A stretch of 52,453 nucleotides of DNA from Campylobacter concisus (GCF_002913225.1 NZ_PPAW01000001.1:1-52453), one strand, 5' to 3'. Positions 8,470-18,619 are shown, counted from the first letter of the stretch. The notes: generated by a model not told the origin, from the letters alone. A program made the numbers and translations.

Positions 8470-9096
8470 TTGATAAAACTTTGTGTTTTTGACTTTGACT
8501 CTACGATAATGGACGGCGAGACGATTGATATCCTCGCCGCCGCCAATAACGCCAGCGATGAGGTGGCTAGCATAACGAAGCGTTCGATGAACGGCGAACT
8601 TGATTTTTTTGAAAGTCTTACAGCAAGAGTAAAATTTTTAAAAGGAATGCCACTCTCAAAGGCAGATGAAATTTGTAAAAATTTACCTATCATGCCAGGG
8701 GCTAGCGAGCTTATAGCGGCTCTAAAGCAAAAGGATATAAAAGTCGTGGTCTTTAGTGGTGGTTTTCACATCGCAACTGATAAGATGCAAGAAAAACTTA
8801 AATTTGACGCAAATTTTGCAAATATCTTGCACCACAAAGATGGAATTTTAACAGGTGAAGTTGGCGGAGAGATGATGTTTGGTAGCTCAAAAGGCGAGAT
8901 GATAGATCGCTTAAAGGGGCTATTAAATTTAGATAAAAGTGAGATCATGTGCGTTGGCGACGGAGCCAATGACGTATCTATGTTTAGAAAATGTGATCTA
9001 AAAATTGCCTTTTGTGCGAAAGAAATTTTAAAAAAAGAGGCGACGCATTGCGTGGATGTCAAAGATCTGCGTGAAATTTTAAATTTTATAAGGTGA
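8470..9096 (+). CDS. serB: phosphoserine phosphatase
   Basis: SerB removes phosphate from L-3-phosphoserine, the last step of serine synthesis. serC, encoding the preceding aminotransferase, is elsewhere in this window (26254). The 208-residue HAD hydrolase shows DFDSTIMDGE (Asp8 nucleophile, Asp10 acid/base), VVFSGGF (motif II) and CVGDGANDVSMF (motif III). It lacks the N-terminal ACT-like region of the 322-residue E. coli enzyme, as is normal in Campylobacter. The start is TTG at 8470, preceded by TAGGG at suitable spacing; no in-frame ATG would leave motif I intact. Confidence 0.93.
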   Translation: MIKLCVFDFDSTIMDGETIDILAAANNASDEVASITKRSMNGELDFFESLTARVKFLKGMPLSKADEICKNLPIMPGASELIAALKQKDIKVVVFSGGFHIATDKMQEKLKFDANFANILHHKDGILTGEVGGEMMFGSSKGEMIDRLKGLLNLDKSEIMCVGDGANDVSMFRKCDLKIAFCAKEILKKEATHCVDVKDLREILNFIR

Positions 9097-9100
9097 AAAA

Positions 9101-10093
9101 ATGTATGACAATGAAGCTAAATTTTCTCTTTGGTGTGACTTTATAGAGAGAGATTTTTTACAAAACGAATTCAACTCTTTATTAGAAAAAGGCGTTATAA
9201 ACGGAGCTACAAGCAACCCAGCTATCTTTAAAACAGCTTTTGCATCACCTGCTTACAAACAGATCATACAAAATAGCAACAAGCGTCATCCAAAAGATCT
9301 TTATGAAATTTTAGCGACCCAAGATATCAAGATCGCCGCATGTAAAATGTTAAAAAACTACGCAAATGGCGATGATGGCTTTGTTAGCATCGAGGTCGAT
9401 CCAAATTTAAGTGGCGAAACAGCTGCGACGATAGAAGAGGGCATCAGGCTTCACAACCTTATCTCAATGCCAAATGTTATGATAAAAATTCCAGCCACAA
9501 AAGAGGGTTATGAAGCGATGAGCGCGCTCATGGCAAGAGGCATCAGCGTAAATGCGACGCTCATTTTCTCGCCAGATCAGGCCAAAAACTGCCTAGAGGC
9601 TTTTAAAGAGGGTAGCAAAGCTTACGCAAGCCGCTTTGTGGATACGACGATGCCAAAAGGTGTGATCAGCGTTTTTGTTAGTAGATTTGATAGAAAGCTT
9701 GATGAGACAATGTCTGCAAAGAGCCTACCAACAGGGCAGATCGGCATAATGAACGCTGCGAATATCTATCATATCATTGAGGATTTTGGCTTAGAAAACG
9801 TAAGGACACTTTTTGCAAGCACTGGCGTAAAAGGTGGTGGTTTAAGAGGGGATTATTACGTTAGAGAGCTAATGTATAAAAACTCTATAAACACAGCTCC
9901 GATAGATACTATAAAAGAATTTATAAAAGAAAAAGCCGAGGCAAAAAATGCCCCTAGCAAAGAGAATATCTCAAGCTTTTTTCACATCATAAAAAATAAT
10001 GAAATCGATATAAATGCTACTTATAAAGAGCTTTTAAATGACGGCTTAAAGCAGTTTGTTGCAGCATTTGATGAGATTATGAAATCACTTTAA
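9101..10093 (+). CDS. tal: transaldolase
   Basis: Transaldolase moves a dihydroxyacetone unit between sugar phosphates in the non-oxidative pentose phosphate pathway, which matters here because Campylobacter lacks a complete upper glycolysis. The 330-residue protein has the Tal barrel motifs GATSNPAIF, VSIEVDPNLS and NVMIKIPATKEG, with the Schiff-base Lys at about 129, then NATLIFSPDQA. It lies 4 bases after serB with its own AGGTG ribosome-binding site, and its stop overlaps the next start (TAATG). Confidence 0.94.
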   Translation: MYDNEAKFSLWCDFIERDFLQNEFNSLLEKGVINGATSNPAIFKTAFASPAYKQIIQNSNKRHPKDLYEILATQDIKIAACKMLKNYANGDDGFVSIEVDPNLSGETAATIEEGIRLHNLISMPNVMIKIPATKEGYEAMSALMARGISVNATLIFSPDQAKNCLEAFKEGSKAYASRFVDTTMPKGVISVFVSRFDRKLDETMSAKSLPTGQIGIMNAANIYHIIEDFGLENVRTLFASTGVKGGGLRGDYYVRELMYKNSINTAPIDTIKEFIKEKAEAKNAPSKENISSFFHIIKNNEIDINATYKELLNDGLKQFVAAFDEIMKSL

Positions 10094-11253
10094 TGACCAA
10101 ACAAGACCTAGACTCATATCTGTGCTCTTTAGTTGATAAAGGCGGCAGCGATCTTCATCTAAAGTCTGCAAGCCTTGTTTATGGCAGATTTAATGGTGAG
10201 ATCATGCCACTTAGCGAAGAAAATTTGGGCCCTAGTGACGCAGTGGCTATCGCAAAAGAGCTTTTGGGAGCTAAATTTGATGAGTTTATGGATAAAAAAG
10301 ACATAGATTTTTCTTATAAACTAAATGATGAGTACTGCTTTCGTGTAAATATGTTTTTGCAGATAAATGGAATTTCTGCTGTCTTTCGTGTCACTCCAAC
10401 GAAAATCCCAACCATAAAAGATCTAAATTTACCAAGCGTGATAGAAAAAATTTGTACAGAGACCACTCGTGGCATCATTTTAGTGACTGGCCCAACTGGA
10501 AGTGGCAAGACGACAACGCTTGCAAGCATGATAAATTTCATAAACCAGACAAAAAGATCGCACATCGTAACCATTGAAGATCCGATTGAATACGTATTTA
10601 ACGACGATAAAAGCATAATCAATCAGCGCTCTATCGGGGCAGATGCGCTAAATTTCTCAGATGCGCTACGAGCTTCACTTAGAGAAGATCCTGACATCAT
10701 TTTGGTGGGTGAGATGAGAGATCTTGAGACGATTGAGACTGCCATTAGAGCCGCAGAGACTGGACACTTGGTGCTTTCGACACTTCACACGCTTGATGCA
10801 AAAGAGAGCGTAAATAGAATAGTAAATAGCTTCCCGCAAGGCGAGCGAGATAAAGTCAGCCTTATGTTCTCTTCAGTGCTTGCTTGTGTCATCTCACAAA
10901 GGCTAGTTAAGACGCTTTTTGGCACAAGACGCCCAGCAGTCGAGATCATGAGAAAAAATACCCGCATAAAAGAGCTCATATCTGAAGAGAAATTTGATGA
11001 GATCGATCTTGCCATAGCTGAGTCAAAAAATACTTATGGCATGCAAACTTTTGATCAGCACCTGCTTGAACTTTATGAAAATAAGATAATTAGTGCCGAA
11101 GTGGCGCTTGATAATGCTAGCAATAGGGGCGATTTGCAGCTTAAGATAAAAAGCTCAAATGTAGCAGGCTTTAGCTTTGAAAATGGTGTAAATTTTGGCA
11201 AACCTCAAAGCAAACAAGATCAACCTGAAGTGATCGCACTTAAAGAAATTTAG
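10093..11253 (+). CDS. PilT/PilU-family secretion or pilus-retraction ATPase
   Basis: A 386-residue member of the PilT branch of the GspE/VirB11 ATPases, hexameric motors that retract type IV pili. Visible motifs are an N-terminal DLHLK segment typical of PilT, Walker A GPTGSGKTT (133-141), the Asp box (IEDPIEYVF), Walker B (DIILVGEMRD, 201-210), which in PilT reads like GEMRD, and the His box (LHTLDAKES). The C-terminal tail after about residue 345 is not conserved. No other pilus or competence gene is nearby: it sits between tal and rplY with a one-base overlap to tal. The family is sure; whether the organism has a pilus or only a transformation pseudopilus is not visible here. Confidence 0.85.
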   Translation: MTKQDLDSYLCSLVDKGGSDLHLKSASLVYGRFNGEIMPLSEENLGPSDAVAIAKELLGAKFDEFMDKKDIDFSYKLNDEYCFRVNMFLQINGISAVFRVTPTKIPTIKDLNLPSVIEKICTETTRGIILVTGPTGSGKTTTLASMINFINQTKRSHIVTIEDPIEYVFNDDKSIINQRSIGADALNFSDALRASLREDPDIILVGEMRDLETIETAIRAAETGHLVLSTLHTLDAKESVNRIVNSFPQGERDKVSLMFSSVLACVISQRLVKTLFGTRRPAVEIMRKNTRIKELISEEKFDEIDLAIAESKNTYGMQTFDQHLLELYENKIISAEVALDNASNRGDLQLKIKSSNVAGFSFENGVNFGKPQSKQDQPEVIALKEI

Positions 11254-11320
11254 TAAGCTTTATGTGAAATTTATAAAGCATTAGATAAAATCAGCACCTA
11301 TTTTTTATGAAAGGAAAACG

Positions 11321-11857
11321 ATGTTAGAAGGAATCGTTAGAGAGAGTATCGGTAAGAAGTCTGCGAAGGCTTTGAGAAGAGATGGTTATCTAATCGCCAA
11401 CATTTATGGCAAGGGATTAGAGAATGTTGCAGCTGCTTTTAAAGTAAATGACTTTATTAAAGAAGCGCGCAAAAAAGAGAGCCTTGCTTTTGATGTAAAA
11501 GTAGGCGGAAAAGTTTATAATGTCGTTATTGTTGATTACCAAAGAGATGTTGTTACAAGCGATCTTAAACACGTAGATCTAAAAGTAGCACTTCCTGGCG
11601 TTTTATCAAAATATATGATCCCAGTTAAGCCAGTTGGAACACCTATTGGCCTTAAAAACAAGGGCGTTTTGATCCAGTCAAAAAGACGTCTTTGCGTAAA
11701 ATGCACGGCTGAAAATTTACCAAATTCATTTGATGTTGATGTAAGCAAGCTTGACATTGATGATACGATTTTGGTTCGTGATATCACAGCTCCTAAAGGC
11801 GTTACTATCATTGACGCTGACCGTGTTGCGGTACTTGGAGTTATTAAAGCTAAATAA
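11321..11857 (+). CDS. rplY: 50S ribosomal protein L25 (Ctc/TL5 type)
   Basis: bL25 binds 5S rRNA in the central protuberance. This is the longer two-domain CTC form (178 residues): an N-terminal RNA-binding beta domain ([45 protein letters not shown]) plus a C-terminal domain ending VLGVIKAK. A good ribosome-binding site (GAAAGGAAAACG) precedes ATG 11321, and the 67-base gap after the PilT-type gene probably holds a promoter. The rplY-pth pair is widely conserved, including in Campylobacter. Confidence 0.95.
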   Translation: MLEGIVRESIGKKSAKALRRDGYLIANIYGKGLENVAAAFKVNDFIKEARKKESLAFDVKVGGKVYNVVIVDYQRDVVTSDLKHVDLKVALPGVLSKYMIPVKPVGTPIGLKNKGVLIQSKRRLCVKCTAENLPNSFDVDVSKLDIDDTILVRDITAPKGVTIIDADRVAVLGVIKAK

Positions 11858-11868
11858 AAAGGGCTTTT

Positions 11869-12417
11869 GTGACACTAATAGCGGGGCTGGGCAATCCTGG
11901 CCCCAAATACGAAAACACTAGACACAACATAGGCTTTATGCTTATAGACCTCCTAAAAGACTCAAATTTCAAAGATGTTAGCTCAGCTAAATTTCAAGGC
12001 GAAGTTTTTAAATTTAACGACATTATCTTGCTAAAACCAACAACTTTTATGAACCTCTCAGGTCAAAGTGTAAAGGCAGTAAAAGACTTTTATAAGCCAG
12101 ATAGGATCATCGTCATCCACGACGATCTTGATCTTAGTTTTGGTGCGGTTAAATTTAAAAAAGGCGGCAGTAGCGGCGGACATAACGGCATAAAATCGAT
12201 CGATAATCTAATAGGCAACGACTACGAAAGAGTGCGCGTTGGCATAGGGCATGAGGGCGATGCTAAAAATTTTGTCCTTGGAGAGTTTAGCGATGAAGAA
12301 AAAAAGGCTTTAGATGAAATTTTAGCCTATACAAAAAATGCGGTTTGCGAGCTACTAAAGAGCGACATCAACGAAATTTCACAAAAATTTACGGTAAAAA
12401 AAGGTCTTATCAAATGA
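11869..12417 (+). CDS. pth: peptidyl-tRNA hydrolase
   Basis: Pth releases tRNA from peptidyl-tRNA that drops off ribosomes. The 182-residue protein has the full active-site set: GLGNPGPKYENTRHNIGF (Asn9 and catalytic His19), KPTTFMNLSGQSV, VIHDDLDL (catalytic Asp) and GGSSGGHNGIKSI. It starts at GTG 11869 (VTLIAGLGNPG), the only start that keeps the N-terminal strand. It lies 11 bases after rplY. Its stop overlaps the following permease start by 4 bases (ATGA). Confidence 0.95.
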   Translation: MTLIAGLGNPGPKYENTRHNIGFMLIDLLKDSNFKDVSSAKFQGEVFKFNDIILLKPTTFMNLSGQSVKAVKDFYKPDRIIVIHDDLDLSFGAVKFKKGGSSGGHNGIKSIDNLIGNDYERVRVGIGHEGDAKNFVLGEFSDEEKKALDEILAYTKNAVCELLKSDINEISQKFTVKKGLIK

Positions 12418-13478
12418 AACTATACGCCAGATACGTTGGCTGGGTCTATATAAAATCTTTTCTTATCGTATTTTTAGCGCTTGAGCTATTTTATGTGGGC
12501 ATCGATCTGCTTACAAATTTAAAAGATCTGCCGCCATCTGCCAACCTTCAGCTACTCTACGTTGGCCTTACTGCGCTAAGTGCCATTAGCTACGTTTTGC
12601 CACTTTCGCTCATTTTTGCGCTAATAATTTTGCATGTAAATATGGTTCGTTCAAACGAGCTAATCAGCTTTTATGCTCTTGGTATCAGCAAAAACAAGCT
12701 CATTTTGCCGCCATTTCTCATCGCATTTTTTGTGACGATTTTTTACGTCGGGCTAAATTTTACGCCGTTTGCTTATGCGCATGATTATCAAAAAAGTATC
12801 GCAAAAAACACTGCTTTTTCAAAAAGCACAAACGACTCATTTTTGAAATTTGAAGGCAAATTTATCTACATAAAAGAGCTAAACTCAGCCAAACAAAGGG
12901 CAAATGACGTAAGGATCTTTGAAATAAATGGTACAAATTTGATCTCGACAACCTTTGCCGACCACGCTAAATTTAAAGACAATGAGTGGGTCTTAGAGGA
13001 TGTAAATCAGACCTTTTTGCCTCAAAACTTAGAGCTTGGCGAAAATGGCTTTAGCAAGGTAAAAAGCGAAAATTTAGATGCATTAAGAGGCTTTAAGCCA
13101 AAGAGCATCGAGAGTGCTGCAAGCGTTGAAAACTCGAAATTTAATATACCTGATGCGATAAATTTTATAAAGACATTTAAAAACGAAGGCATAGGGCTTG
13201 ATAGCGCAAGAACGGCATTTTATAATCTTGCTATCACACCATTTTTTGCGCCATTTTTATTGCTTATTTTTTACTATCATTTGCCAGTGACCGGCAGGTT
13301 TTTTAACCTCGCACTCTCAACATTTATCTTTGTCGTCATAACACTCGTAGTTTGGGGACTTCTCTTTATCTTAACCAAATTTGCTCAAACCTCAGTCATC
13401 TTGCCAGAGATCGGCATGGTTCTCCCTGTTATTTTGCTTTTTGCATACGCCATTTATCTCATAAAAACGCATCGTTAA
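12414..13478 (+). CDS. LptF/LptG-family LPS export permease
   Basis: A 354-residue membrane protein of the YjgP/YjgQ (LptF/LptG) family: the N-terminal segment LYARYVGWVYIKSFLIVFLAL, two further membrane segments before residue 120 (one with the family motif YVLPLSLIFALI), a periplasmic jellyroll-like domain (about 125-260), and three C-terminal membrane helices. In the Lpt system two such permeases with LptB extract LPS from the inner membrane; lptD of the same pathway is at 46284. F and G cannot be told apart from one sequence. The start is ATG 12414, overlapping the pth stop as ATGA; an in-frame start 69 bases earlier lies inside pth and has no support. Confidence 0.85.
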   Translation: MKLYARYVGWVYIKSFLIVFLALELFYVGIDLLTNLKDLPPSANLQLLYVGLTALSAISYVLPLSLIFALIILHVNMVRSNELISFYALGISKNKLILPPFLIAFFVTIFYVGLNFTPFAYAHDYQKSIAKNTAFSKSTNDSFLKFEGKFIYIKELNSAKQRANDVRIFEINGTNLISTTFADHAKFKDNEWVLEDVNQTFLPQNLELGENGFSKVKSENLDALRGFKPKSIESAASVENSKFNIPDAINFIKTFKNEGIGLDSARTAFYNLAITPFFAPFLLLIFYYHLPVTGRFFNLALSTFIFVVITLVVWGLLFILTKFAQTSVILPEIGMVLPVILLFAYAIYLIKTHR

Positions 13479-13491
13479 GCCAAATTTTGGC
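13479..13491 (+). terminator. short hairpin after the LptF/G gene, possible terminator
   Basis: GCCAA-ATT-TTGGC followed by AACTTTTTTG. The stem is only 5 bp, so termination may be partial before the lysA promoter. Confidence 0.4.
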
Positions 13492-13501
13492 AACTTTTTT
13501 G

Positions 13502-13507
13502 TAAAAT
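13502..13507 (+). promoter_or_regulatory. -10-like box (TAAAAT) upstream of lysA
   Basis: TTTTTTGTAAAATCAAGCC lies 27 bases before the lysA start, with a T-rich upstream region in the Campylobacter style. Confidence 0.4.
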
Positions 13508-13533
13508 CAAGCCATTTTAAAAAAGGCTATTTT

Positions 13534-14757
13534 ATGGATTTTAAAGAGCTTGCAAGCAAATACAAAACCCCACTTTACGTTTATGATTTTAACTACATTA
13601 AAGAGCGCTACGAAGCGCTAAAAAACGCATTTTACGCTAGAAAATCTCTGGTTTGCTACGCTGTAAAAGCAAACTCAAATTTAAGCGTTTTAAAATTTCT
13701 GGCTGATCTTGGAGCTGGATTTGACTGCGTGAGCATCGGCGAGGTCAAAAGGGCGCTTCTTGCAGGAGCCAAGAGATATCAGATCATCTTTAGCGGCGTT
13801 GGTAAGAGCGATGAAGAGCTAAAAGAGGCTTTAGAAAATGAAATTTTGTTGATAAATGTTGAGAGTTTTGCCGAACTTTTAAGGCTTGAAGATATAGCAA
13901 AAGGGCTAAATTTAAAGGCAAGGATTAGCATCAGGGTAAATCCTGGCGTTGATGCAAAAACACACCCATATATCTCAACAGGGCTAAATGAAAACAAATT
14001 TGGTGTTGATGCGCAGACAGCTAAAAAGATGTATATCCACGCTAAAGCATCAGAGTTTCTTGAGCCAACTGGCATACACTTTCATATCGGCTCGCAGCTA
14101 ACTTCACTAAGCCCGATAATAGACGCTGCAAAGATCGTTAGTGAGCTTTTAAGAGAGCTAAGAGCACTTGAGATCGACATCAAATTCTTTGACGTTGGCG
14201 GCGGACTTGGTATCATCTACAACGATGAAAAAGAGATAAATTTATACGACTACGCACAAGGAATTTTAGGCGCGCTAAAGGGTCAAGATGTGACCATCGT
14301 TTGCGAGCCAGGACGCTTTATCGTGGGTAATGCTGGCTACTTTGTGGCAAGCGTTTTATATGAGAAATTTAACGGCAAAAAGAGGTTTGTCATCACTGAT
14401 GGTGCGATGAATGATCTTATAAGACCAAGCCTTTATGGCGCGCATCACAAAATTTTCGCCTACGGCAAGGATGAAAATTTAGGCACTTGCGACGTGGTTG
14501 GTCCAGTTTGCGAAAGCGGTGACTTTTTAGCAAAAGATATAGAGCTGCCAGAGTGCGAGAGTGGCGATGTCATCGTGGTTAAAGGGGCTGGGGCTTATGG
14601 ATTTAGCATGAGCTCAAACTACAATACAAGAAACAGAGCCGCTGAAGTTTGCGTGCTTGATGGCAAAGATAGGCTGATAAGAAGACGCGAGAGCTTTGAG
14701 GATGTCGTGGCACCTGAGGTAGAATTTTTGGAGAGTGCTGATGCAAGAGCTAAATGA
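13534..14757 (+). CDS. lysA: diaminopimelate decarboxylase
   Basis: LysA converts meso-diaminopimelate to lysine, the last step of the pathway, using PLP. The 407-residue fold-type III enzyme shows CYAVKANSNL (PLP Lys45), GAGFDCVSIGE, GIHFHIGSQ, FDVGGGLGI, CEPGRFIVG, VVGPVCESGDFL (substrate Cys/Glu) and GAGAYGFSMSSNYN. The ribosome-binding site AAAAGG precedes ATG 13534. Its end overlaps pheA by 17 bases. From memory, C. jejuni has a small HAD-hydrolase gene between lysA and pheA; it is absent here. Confidence 0.96.
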   Translation: MDFKELASKYKTPLYVYDFNYIKERYEALKNAFYARKSLVCYAVKANSNLSVLKFLADLGAGFDCVSIGEVKRALLAGAKRYQIIFSGVGKSDEELKEALENEILLINVESFAELLRLEDIAKGLNLKARISIRVNPGVDAKTHPYISTGLNENKFGVDAQTAKKMYIHAKASEFLEPTGIHFHIGSQLTSLSPIIDAAKIVSELLRELRALEIDIKFFDVGGGLGIIYNDEKEINLYDYAQGILGALKGQDVTIVCEPGRFIVGNAGYFVASVLYEKFNGKKRFVITDGAMNDLIRPSLYGAHHKIFAYGKDENLGTCDVVGPVCESGDFLAKDIELPECESGDVIVVKGAGAYGFSMSSNYNTRNRAAEVCVLDGKDRLIRRRESFEDVVAPEVEFLESADARAK

Positions 14758-15820
14758 GCTTAGAAAAGAGATCGATAGTATCGATGATCTCATTTTAAAT
14801 AAATTAAATGAGAGGATGAAGCTTGTCGAGCAGATCGGCAAGCTAAAGCAAACGACTGGAACGCCTATATATCGTCCTGAGCGCGAGCGAGCTATCATAA
14901 ACCGCTTAACTAGCCTTAGCAAAGAAAAAGCCTTAAATAAGGCTGCGATCGAGGCTATTTATCTTGAAATTTTTGCTGTTAGCAGAAATTTAGAGATGCC
15001 TCAAAAGATAGTATATCTAGGACCTGAGGGCACCTACACGCATCAAGCAGCGCAAAGTAGATTTGGCGCGATGAGTGCCTATCTGCCACTTGCTACGATC
15101 GAGGCAGTTTTTACGAAGCTGGCTCAAAAAGAGGCAAAATATGGCGTCGTGCCTATCGAAAACAACACTGAAGGCGCTGTTGGAGCTACGCTTGATTGTT
15201 TGAGTAAATTTGATGATATAAAGATAGTGGCAGAGCTCTACGTAGATATCCATCATAGCTTTGTTAGCATAAATGAAAATTTAAAAGAGATAAAGCGAAT
15301 TTACTCGCATCCGCAAGGCTACAACCAGTGCCGTAAATTTTTAGAAGATCACTTACTAAATGAGGTCGAATTTATCCCAGCCAAATCAACCGCAGCAGCT
15401 GCATATATGGCATCTATGGATAGAGAATCAGCCGCCATTTGCTCAAAAATCGCAGCTAAAATTTACAACGTGCCAATCGTCTATGAAACGATCGAAGATA
15501 ATATGGCAAACAGAACGAGATTTTTGATTTTAAGCGATTTTAAAAACGCCAAGGTTGAAAACTCGAAAACTTCGATCCTAGCTAAAACTGATCACCGCCC
15601 AGGACGCCTTGCTGATCTGCTTTCTATCTTTAAAAATGAGAATATCAATATCACAAAACTTGAGTCACGTCCTATCAAACAGCGCGAATTTAAGTCAATT
15701 TTTTATCTTGACTTTGAGGGGCATATTGACGATGAGAAGGTGCAAAACGCCTTTGAACTCGCAAAAGAGAGCGGCGCTGAGATAACGTGGCTTGGAAGCT
15801 ATTTAAACGGAGATGAGTAA
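14741..15820 (+). CDS. pheA: bifunctional chorismate mutase / prephenate dehydratase (P-protein)
   Basis: PheA turns chorismate into prephenate and then phenylpyruvate for phenylalanine synthesis. Three domains are visible in 359 residues: AroQ chorismate mutase (about 1-85; [24 protein letters not shown]), prephenate dehydratase (about 90-265; [33 protein letters not shown] with the catalytic Thr) and an ACT regulatory domain ([22 protein letters not shown]), which predicts feedback inhibition by phenylalanine. I chose ATG 14741, preceded by GGAGAG at good spacing, over GTG 14735. It overlaps lysA by 17 bases and hisC by one (TAATG). Confidence 0.95.
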   Translation: MQELNELRKEIDSIDDLILNKLNERMKLVEQIGKLKQTTGTPIYRPERERAIINRLTSLSKEKALNKAAIEAIYLEIFAVSRNLEMPQKIVYLGPEGTYTHQAAQSRFGAMSAYLPLATIEAVFTKLAQKEAKYGVVPIENNTEGAVGATLDCLSKFDDIKIVAELYVDIHHSFVSINENLKEIKRIYSHPQGYNQCRKFLEDHLLNEVEFIPAKSTAAAAYMASMDRESAAICSKIAAKIYNVPIVYETIEDNMANRTRFLILSDFKNAKVENSKTSILAKTDHRPGRLADLLSIFKNENINITKLESRPIKQREFKSIFYLDFEGHIDDEKVQNAFELAKESGAEITWLGSYLNGDE

Positions 15821-16917
15821 TGAAATTTAATGACTTTTTAGATGATCTAGTAAATTACGAGGCTGGAAAGCCGATCGAACTTGTGGTTAGGGAGTTTGGC
15901 ATCGATGTAAAAGATGTGATAAAACTAGCGAGCAATGAAAACCCTTTTGGCACGAGCAAACGCGTAGAAGAGGCGTTAAAAGAGGTCGCTAAAAACGCAC
16001 ATCTTTATCCAGATGATAGCTACTTTGAGCTAAAAGAGGGGTTGGCTAAGAAATTTGGCGTAACTAGCAAAAATTTAATCATCGGCTCTGGAAGCGATCA
16101 GATCATAGAGTATGCGCTTCATGCAAAGGCAAACAAGCAAAGTGGTGTTTTGATGGCTGGAGTGACATTTGCGATGTATGAAATTTATGCAAAACAAACT
16201 GGGGCTAAAATTTACCGAACAAAGAGCGTGGAGCATAATTTGAGTGAGTTTTTAGAAATTTATAATGCGCACAAAGATGAAATTTCAGTCATTTTTCTTT
16301 GCTTACCAAATAACCCATTAGGCGAGTGCATCGATGCTGACGAGGTCTATAAATTTATAAAAAATATTGGCGAAAACACGCTTGTCGTGCTTGATTGTGC
16401 TTACAACGAATTTGCTAAATTTAAAGATAGCAAAAAAGAGATAAAGCCAAGCGAGGTGGTGAAATTTAAAAATGCCATCTATCTTGGCACTTTTTCAAAG
16501 GCATACGCACTTGGTGGCATGCGCGTTGGATACGGCGTGGCAAATGAAGAGATCATAGGCGCACTTTCAAAGCTAAGAGCTCCTTTTAATATCACAATAC
16601 CGAGCTTAAGAGCGGCGATCGTAGCACTTGGTGATGATGAATTTGTGCAAAAAACTATGCAAAACAACTTCGAGCAGATGAAGAGATATGAGGAATTTGC
16701 AAGGCAAAATGGCATTGAGTTTATCCCAAGCTATACAAATTTCATCACATTTAAATTTAACGAGCCAAAATCAAGCCAGATATGCGAAAAGATGCTAAAA
16801 AAAGGTATAATTTTACGAGATTTAAAAAGCTATGCCTTAAATGCGGCGAGAATCACCATCGGTCAGGCATGGCAAAACGATAGAGTTTTTGAAGAGTTAA
16901 AGCAAATTTTAAAGTAG
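15820..16917 (+). CDS. hisC: histidinol-phosphate aminotransferase
   Basis: A fold-type I PLP aminotransferase of 365 residues, HisC branch: [12 protein letters not shown] near the N terminus, [38 protein letters not shown] and [17 protein letters not shown] with the PLP Lys. HisC makes histidinol phosphate; in bacteria lacking TyrB/AspC-type aromatic aminotransferases it also transaminates phenylpyruvate and prephenate, which would explain the one-base overlap with pheA. The substrate range here is inference. Confidence 0.92.
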   Translation: MKFNDFLDDLVNYEAGKPIELVVREFGIDVKDVIKLASNENPFGTSKRVEEALKEVAKNAHLYPDDSYFELKEGLAKKFGVTSKNLIIGSGSDQIIEYALHAKANKQSGVLMAGVTFAMYEIYAKQTGAKIYRTKSVEHNLSEFLEIYNAHKDEISVIFLCLPNNPLGECIDADEVYKFIKNIGENTLVVLDCAYNEFAKFKDSKKEIKPSEVVKFKNAIYLGTFSKAYALGGMRVGYGVANEEIIGALSKLRAPFNITIPSLRAAIVALGDDEFVQKTMQNNFEQMKRYEEFARQNGIEFIPSYTNFITFKFNEPKSSQICEKMLKKGIILRDLKSYALNAARITIGQAWQNDRVFEELKQILK

Positions 16918-16921
16918 GGAT

Positions 16922-18619
16922 ATGGATTTTAAGGCATTACTTCATCAAATAAGTCAAATTTATCAAAAGCTTTCACTAAAACAAAAGATCGTCGCAGGTA
17001 GCTCGATCGTCTTAGTTGTGGCTTTTTTGGTATTTTTAACACTTTACAAAAGTAAAAGTGATAGCTTTGCAGGATATAGCGTTCTTTTTGAAAACATCAG
17101 CCCAAGCGACTCAGCCTTAATAGTCGATCAGCTAAATAAAGATGGCATAAAGTATAAACTAGCAAATGAAGGCACTATCCTTGTGCCAACAAGCGATGTA
17201 TATAAAGAGCGTATCGCGGTTGCAACGCTTGGCATACCAAAAGAGAGCAAGATCGGCTTTGAAATTTTTGACAAGCAAGAATTTGGAGCTACTGATGCTG
17301 AGCAGAGAGTTAAATTTCAAAGAGCGCTTGAGGGCGAGCTAGCTAGAACGATCGAGAGCCTCTCATCTATCCAAAAAGCAACCGTAAGAATAGCCATACC
17401 AAAAGAGAGTGTCTTTACTGAAAGGCAAGCACTTCCGACCGCTTCTATCGTAGTTGAGCTAAAGCCAGGCGTTAGTCTAAATGCGAAGCAAATTTTTGGC
17501 ATTAAAAACCTAGTTGCTGCCTCTGTTACAAATTTAAGCACAGAAAATGTAAAGATCGTCAATCAAGATGGCGTCGCACTTGGTGATGAGGACGGAGAGT
17601 TTGATAGTGATGCCATAGCTCAGCAGATCCGCTATAAGCGTGAGTTTGAAAATAATTACGAGCAAAAGATCGTAAATGTCCTAGCTCCTATCGTAGGCGG
17701 TGCGGATAAGGTCGTAGCAAAGGTAAATATCGACTTTGACTTTGATAAAAAAGATACAAAAAGCGAGGTTTATGACCCAAATAACGTCGTAAGAAGCGAG
17801 AGTAATATCGAGGAAAAACGCCAAGGCTCATCTCCAAATGAAGTGGGCGGCGTACCAGGTGCGGTTAGCAATATCGGCCCAGTTCAAGGGCTAGATGACA
17901 GCACTTTAAGAGAGCAGTATAATAAAAGCTCACAGCAGACAAACTACGAAATTTCAAAGAAAGTGACAAATGTCAAAGGGCAGTTTGCTAGCATAAACAG
18001 AGTAAGCGCAGCTGTCGTTATAGACGGACTTTATCAAAGCAAAAAAGACAAGGACGGCAAGCCAACTGGCGAGCTTGAATTTGCCCCGCTTACCAAAGAG
18101 CAAAGAGAATCAATCACAAATTTAATCAAACAATCAATCGGCTACAATCAAAATAGAGGCGATGAGGTGAGCTTGGATAACTTCGAGTTTAAAACTGGCA
18201 AAGATGTCAGCACTGGCGAGAAGATGGATGGCTTTATGAATAACTACGTGATGCCTTTCTTGCCGCTACTAAAATACATCTTTGCGCTTGTTTTACTCTA
18301 CTTTTTCTACAAAAAGGTCATCGTGCCATTTATGCAAAAAATGCTTGAGGAGACCAGAGAGGAAGAGGAGCAAGCCCAGGACGATCTTGAAGAGATCGAG
18401 ATGGATGCAGAAGATACGCTCGAGAAATTTAAAGCCGCTCGCAAGAAGGTTGAGGAGCAGCTTGGACTTAGTGGTGAATTTAACGAGGACGAGCTAAAAT
18501 ACGACGTCCTTCTTGAAAAGATGAAGATAATAGTCACTGAACGAAGCGAGGAAATTTCAAATTTACTCCAAGATATGGTTAAAAACGATAGTGACTTTAA
18601 CATGCGTAAGGAAATTTGA
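16922..18619 (+). CDS. fliF: flagellar MS-ring protein FliF
   Basis: FliF builds the inner-membrane MS ring at the base of the flagellum. The 565-residue protein has two membrane segments (about 24-44 and 438-458) enclosing a periplasmic part with the YscJ/FliF ring-building motifs (YSVLFENISPSDSALIVDQL, LGIPKES, EGELARTIESLSSIQKATVR) and the MS-ring C-terminal domain (NYEQKIVNVLAPIVGG). The cytoplasmic tail (LEKFKAARKKVEEQLG onward) carries the FliG-binding end. It begins the fliFGH block 4 bases after hisC, so flagellar genes share a transcript with amino-acid genes. Confidence 0.96.
   Translation: MDFKALLHQISQIYQKLSLKQKIVAGSSIVLVVAFLVFLTLYKSKSDSFAGYSVLFENISPSDSALIVDQLNKDGIKYKLANEGTILVPTSDVYKERIAVATLGIPKESKIGFEIFDKQEFGATDAEQRVKFQRALEGELARTIESLSSIQKATVRIAIPKESVFTERQALPTASIVVELKPGVSLNAKQIFGIKNLVAASVTNLSTENVKIVNQDGVALGDEDGEFDSDAIAQQIRYKREFENNYEQKIVNVLAPIVGGADKVVAKVNIDFDFDKKDTKSEVYDPNNVVRSESNIEEKRQGSSPNEVGGVPGAVSNIGPVQGLDDSTLREQYNKSSQQTNYEISKKVTNVKGQFASINRVSAAVVIDGLYQSKKDKDGKPTGELEFAPLTKEQRESITNLIKQSIGYNQNRGDEVSLDNFEFKTGKDVSTGEKMDGFMNNYVMPFLPLLKYIFALVLLYFFYKKVIVPFMQKMLEETREEEEQAQDDLEEIEMDAEDTLEKFKAARKKVEEQLGLSGEFNEDELKYDVLLEKMKIIVTERSEEISNLLQDMVKNDSDFNMRKEI

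Noticed and set aside
12345-12413. 23-residue upstream extension of the LptF/G permease
   Set aside because: It is the out-of-frame reading of the end of pth; ATG 12414 with an ATGA overlap is the normal arrangement.
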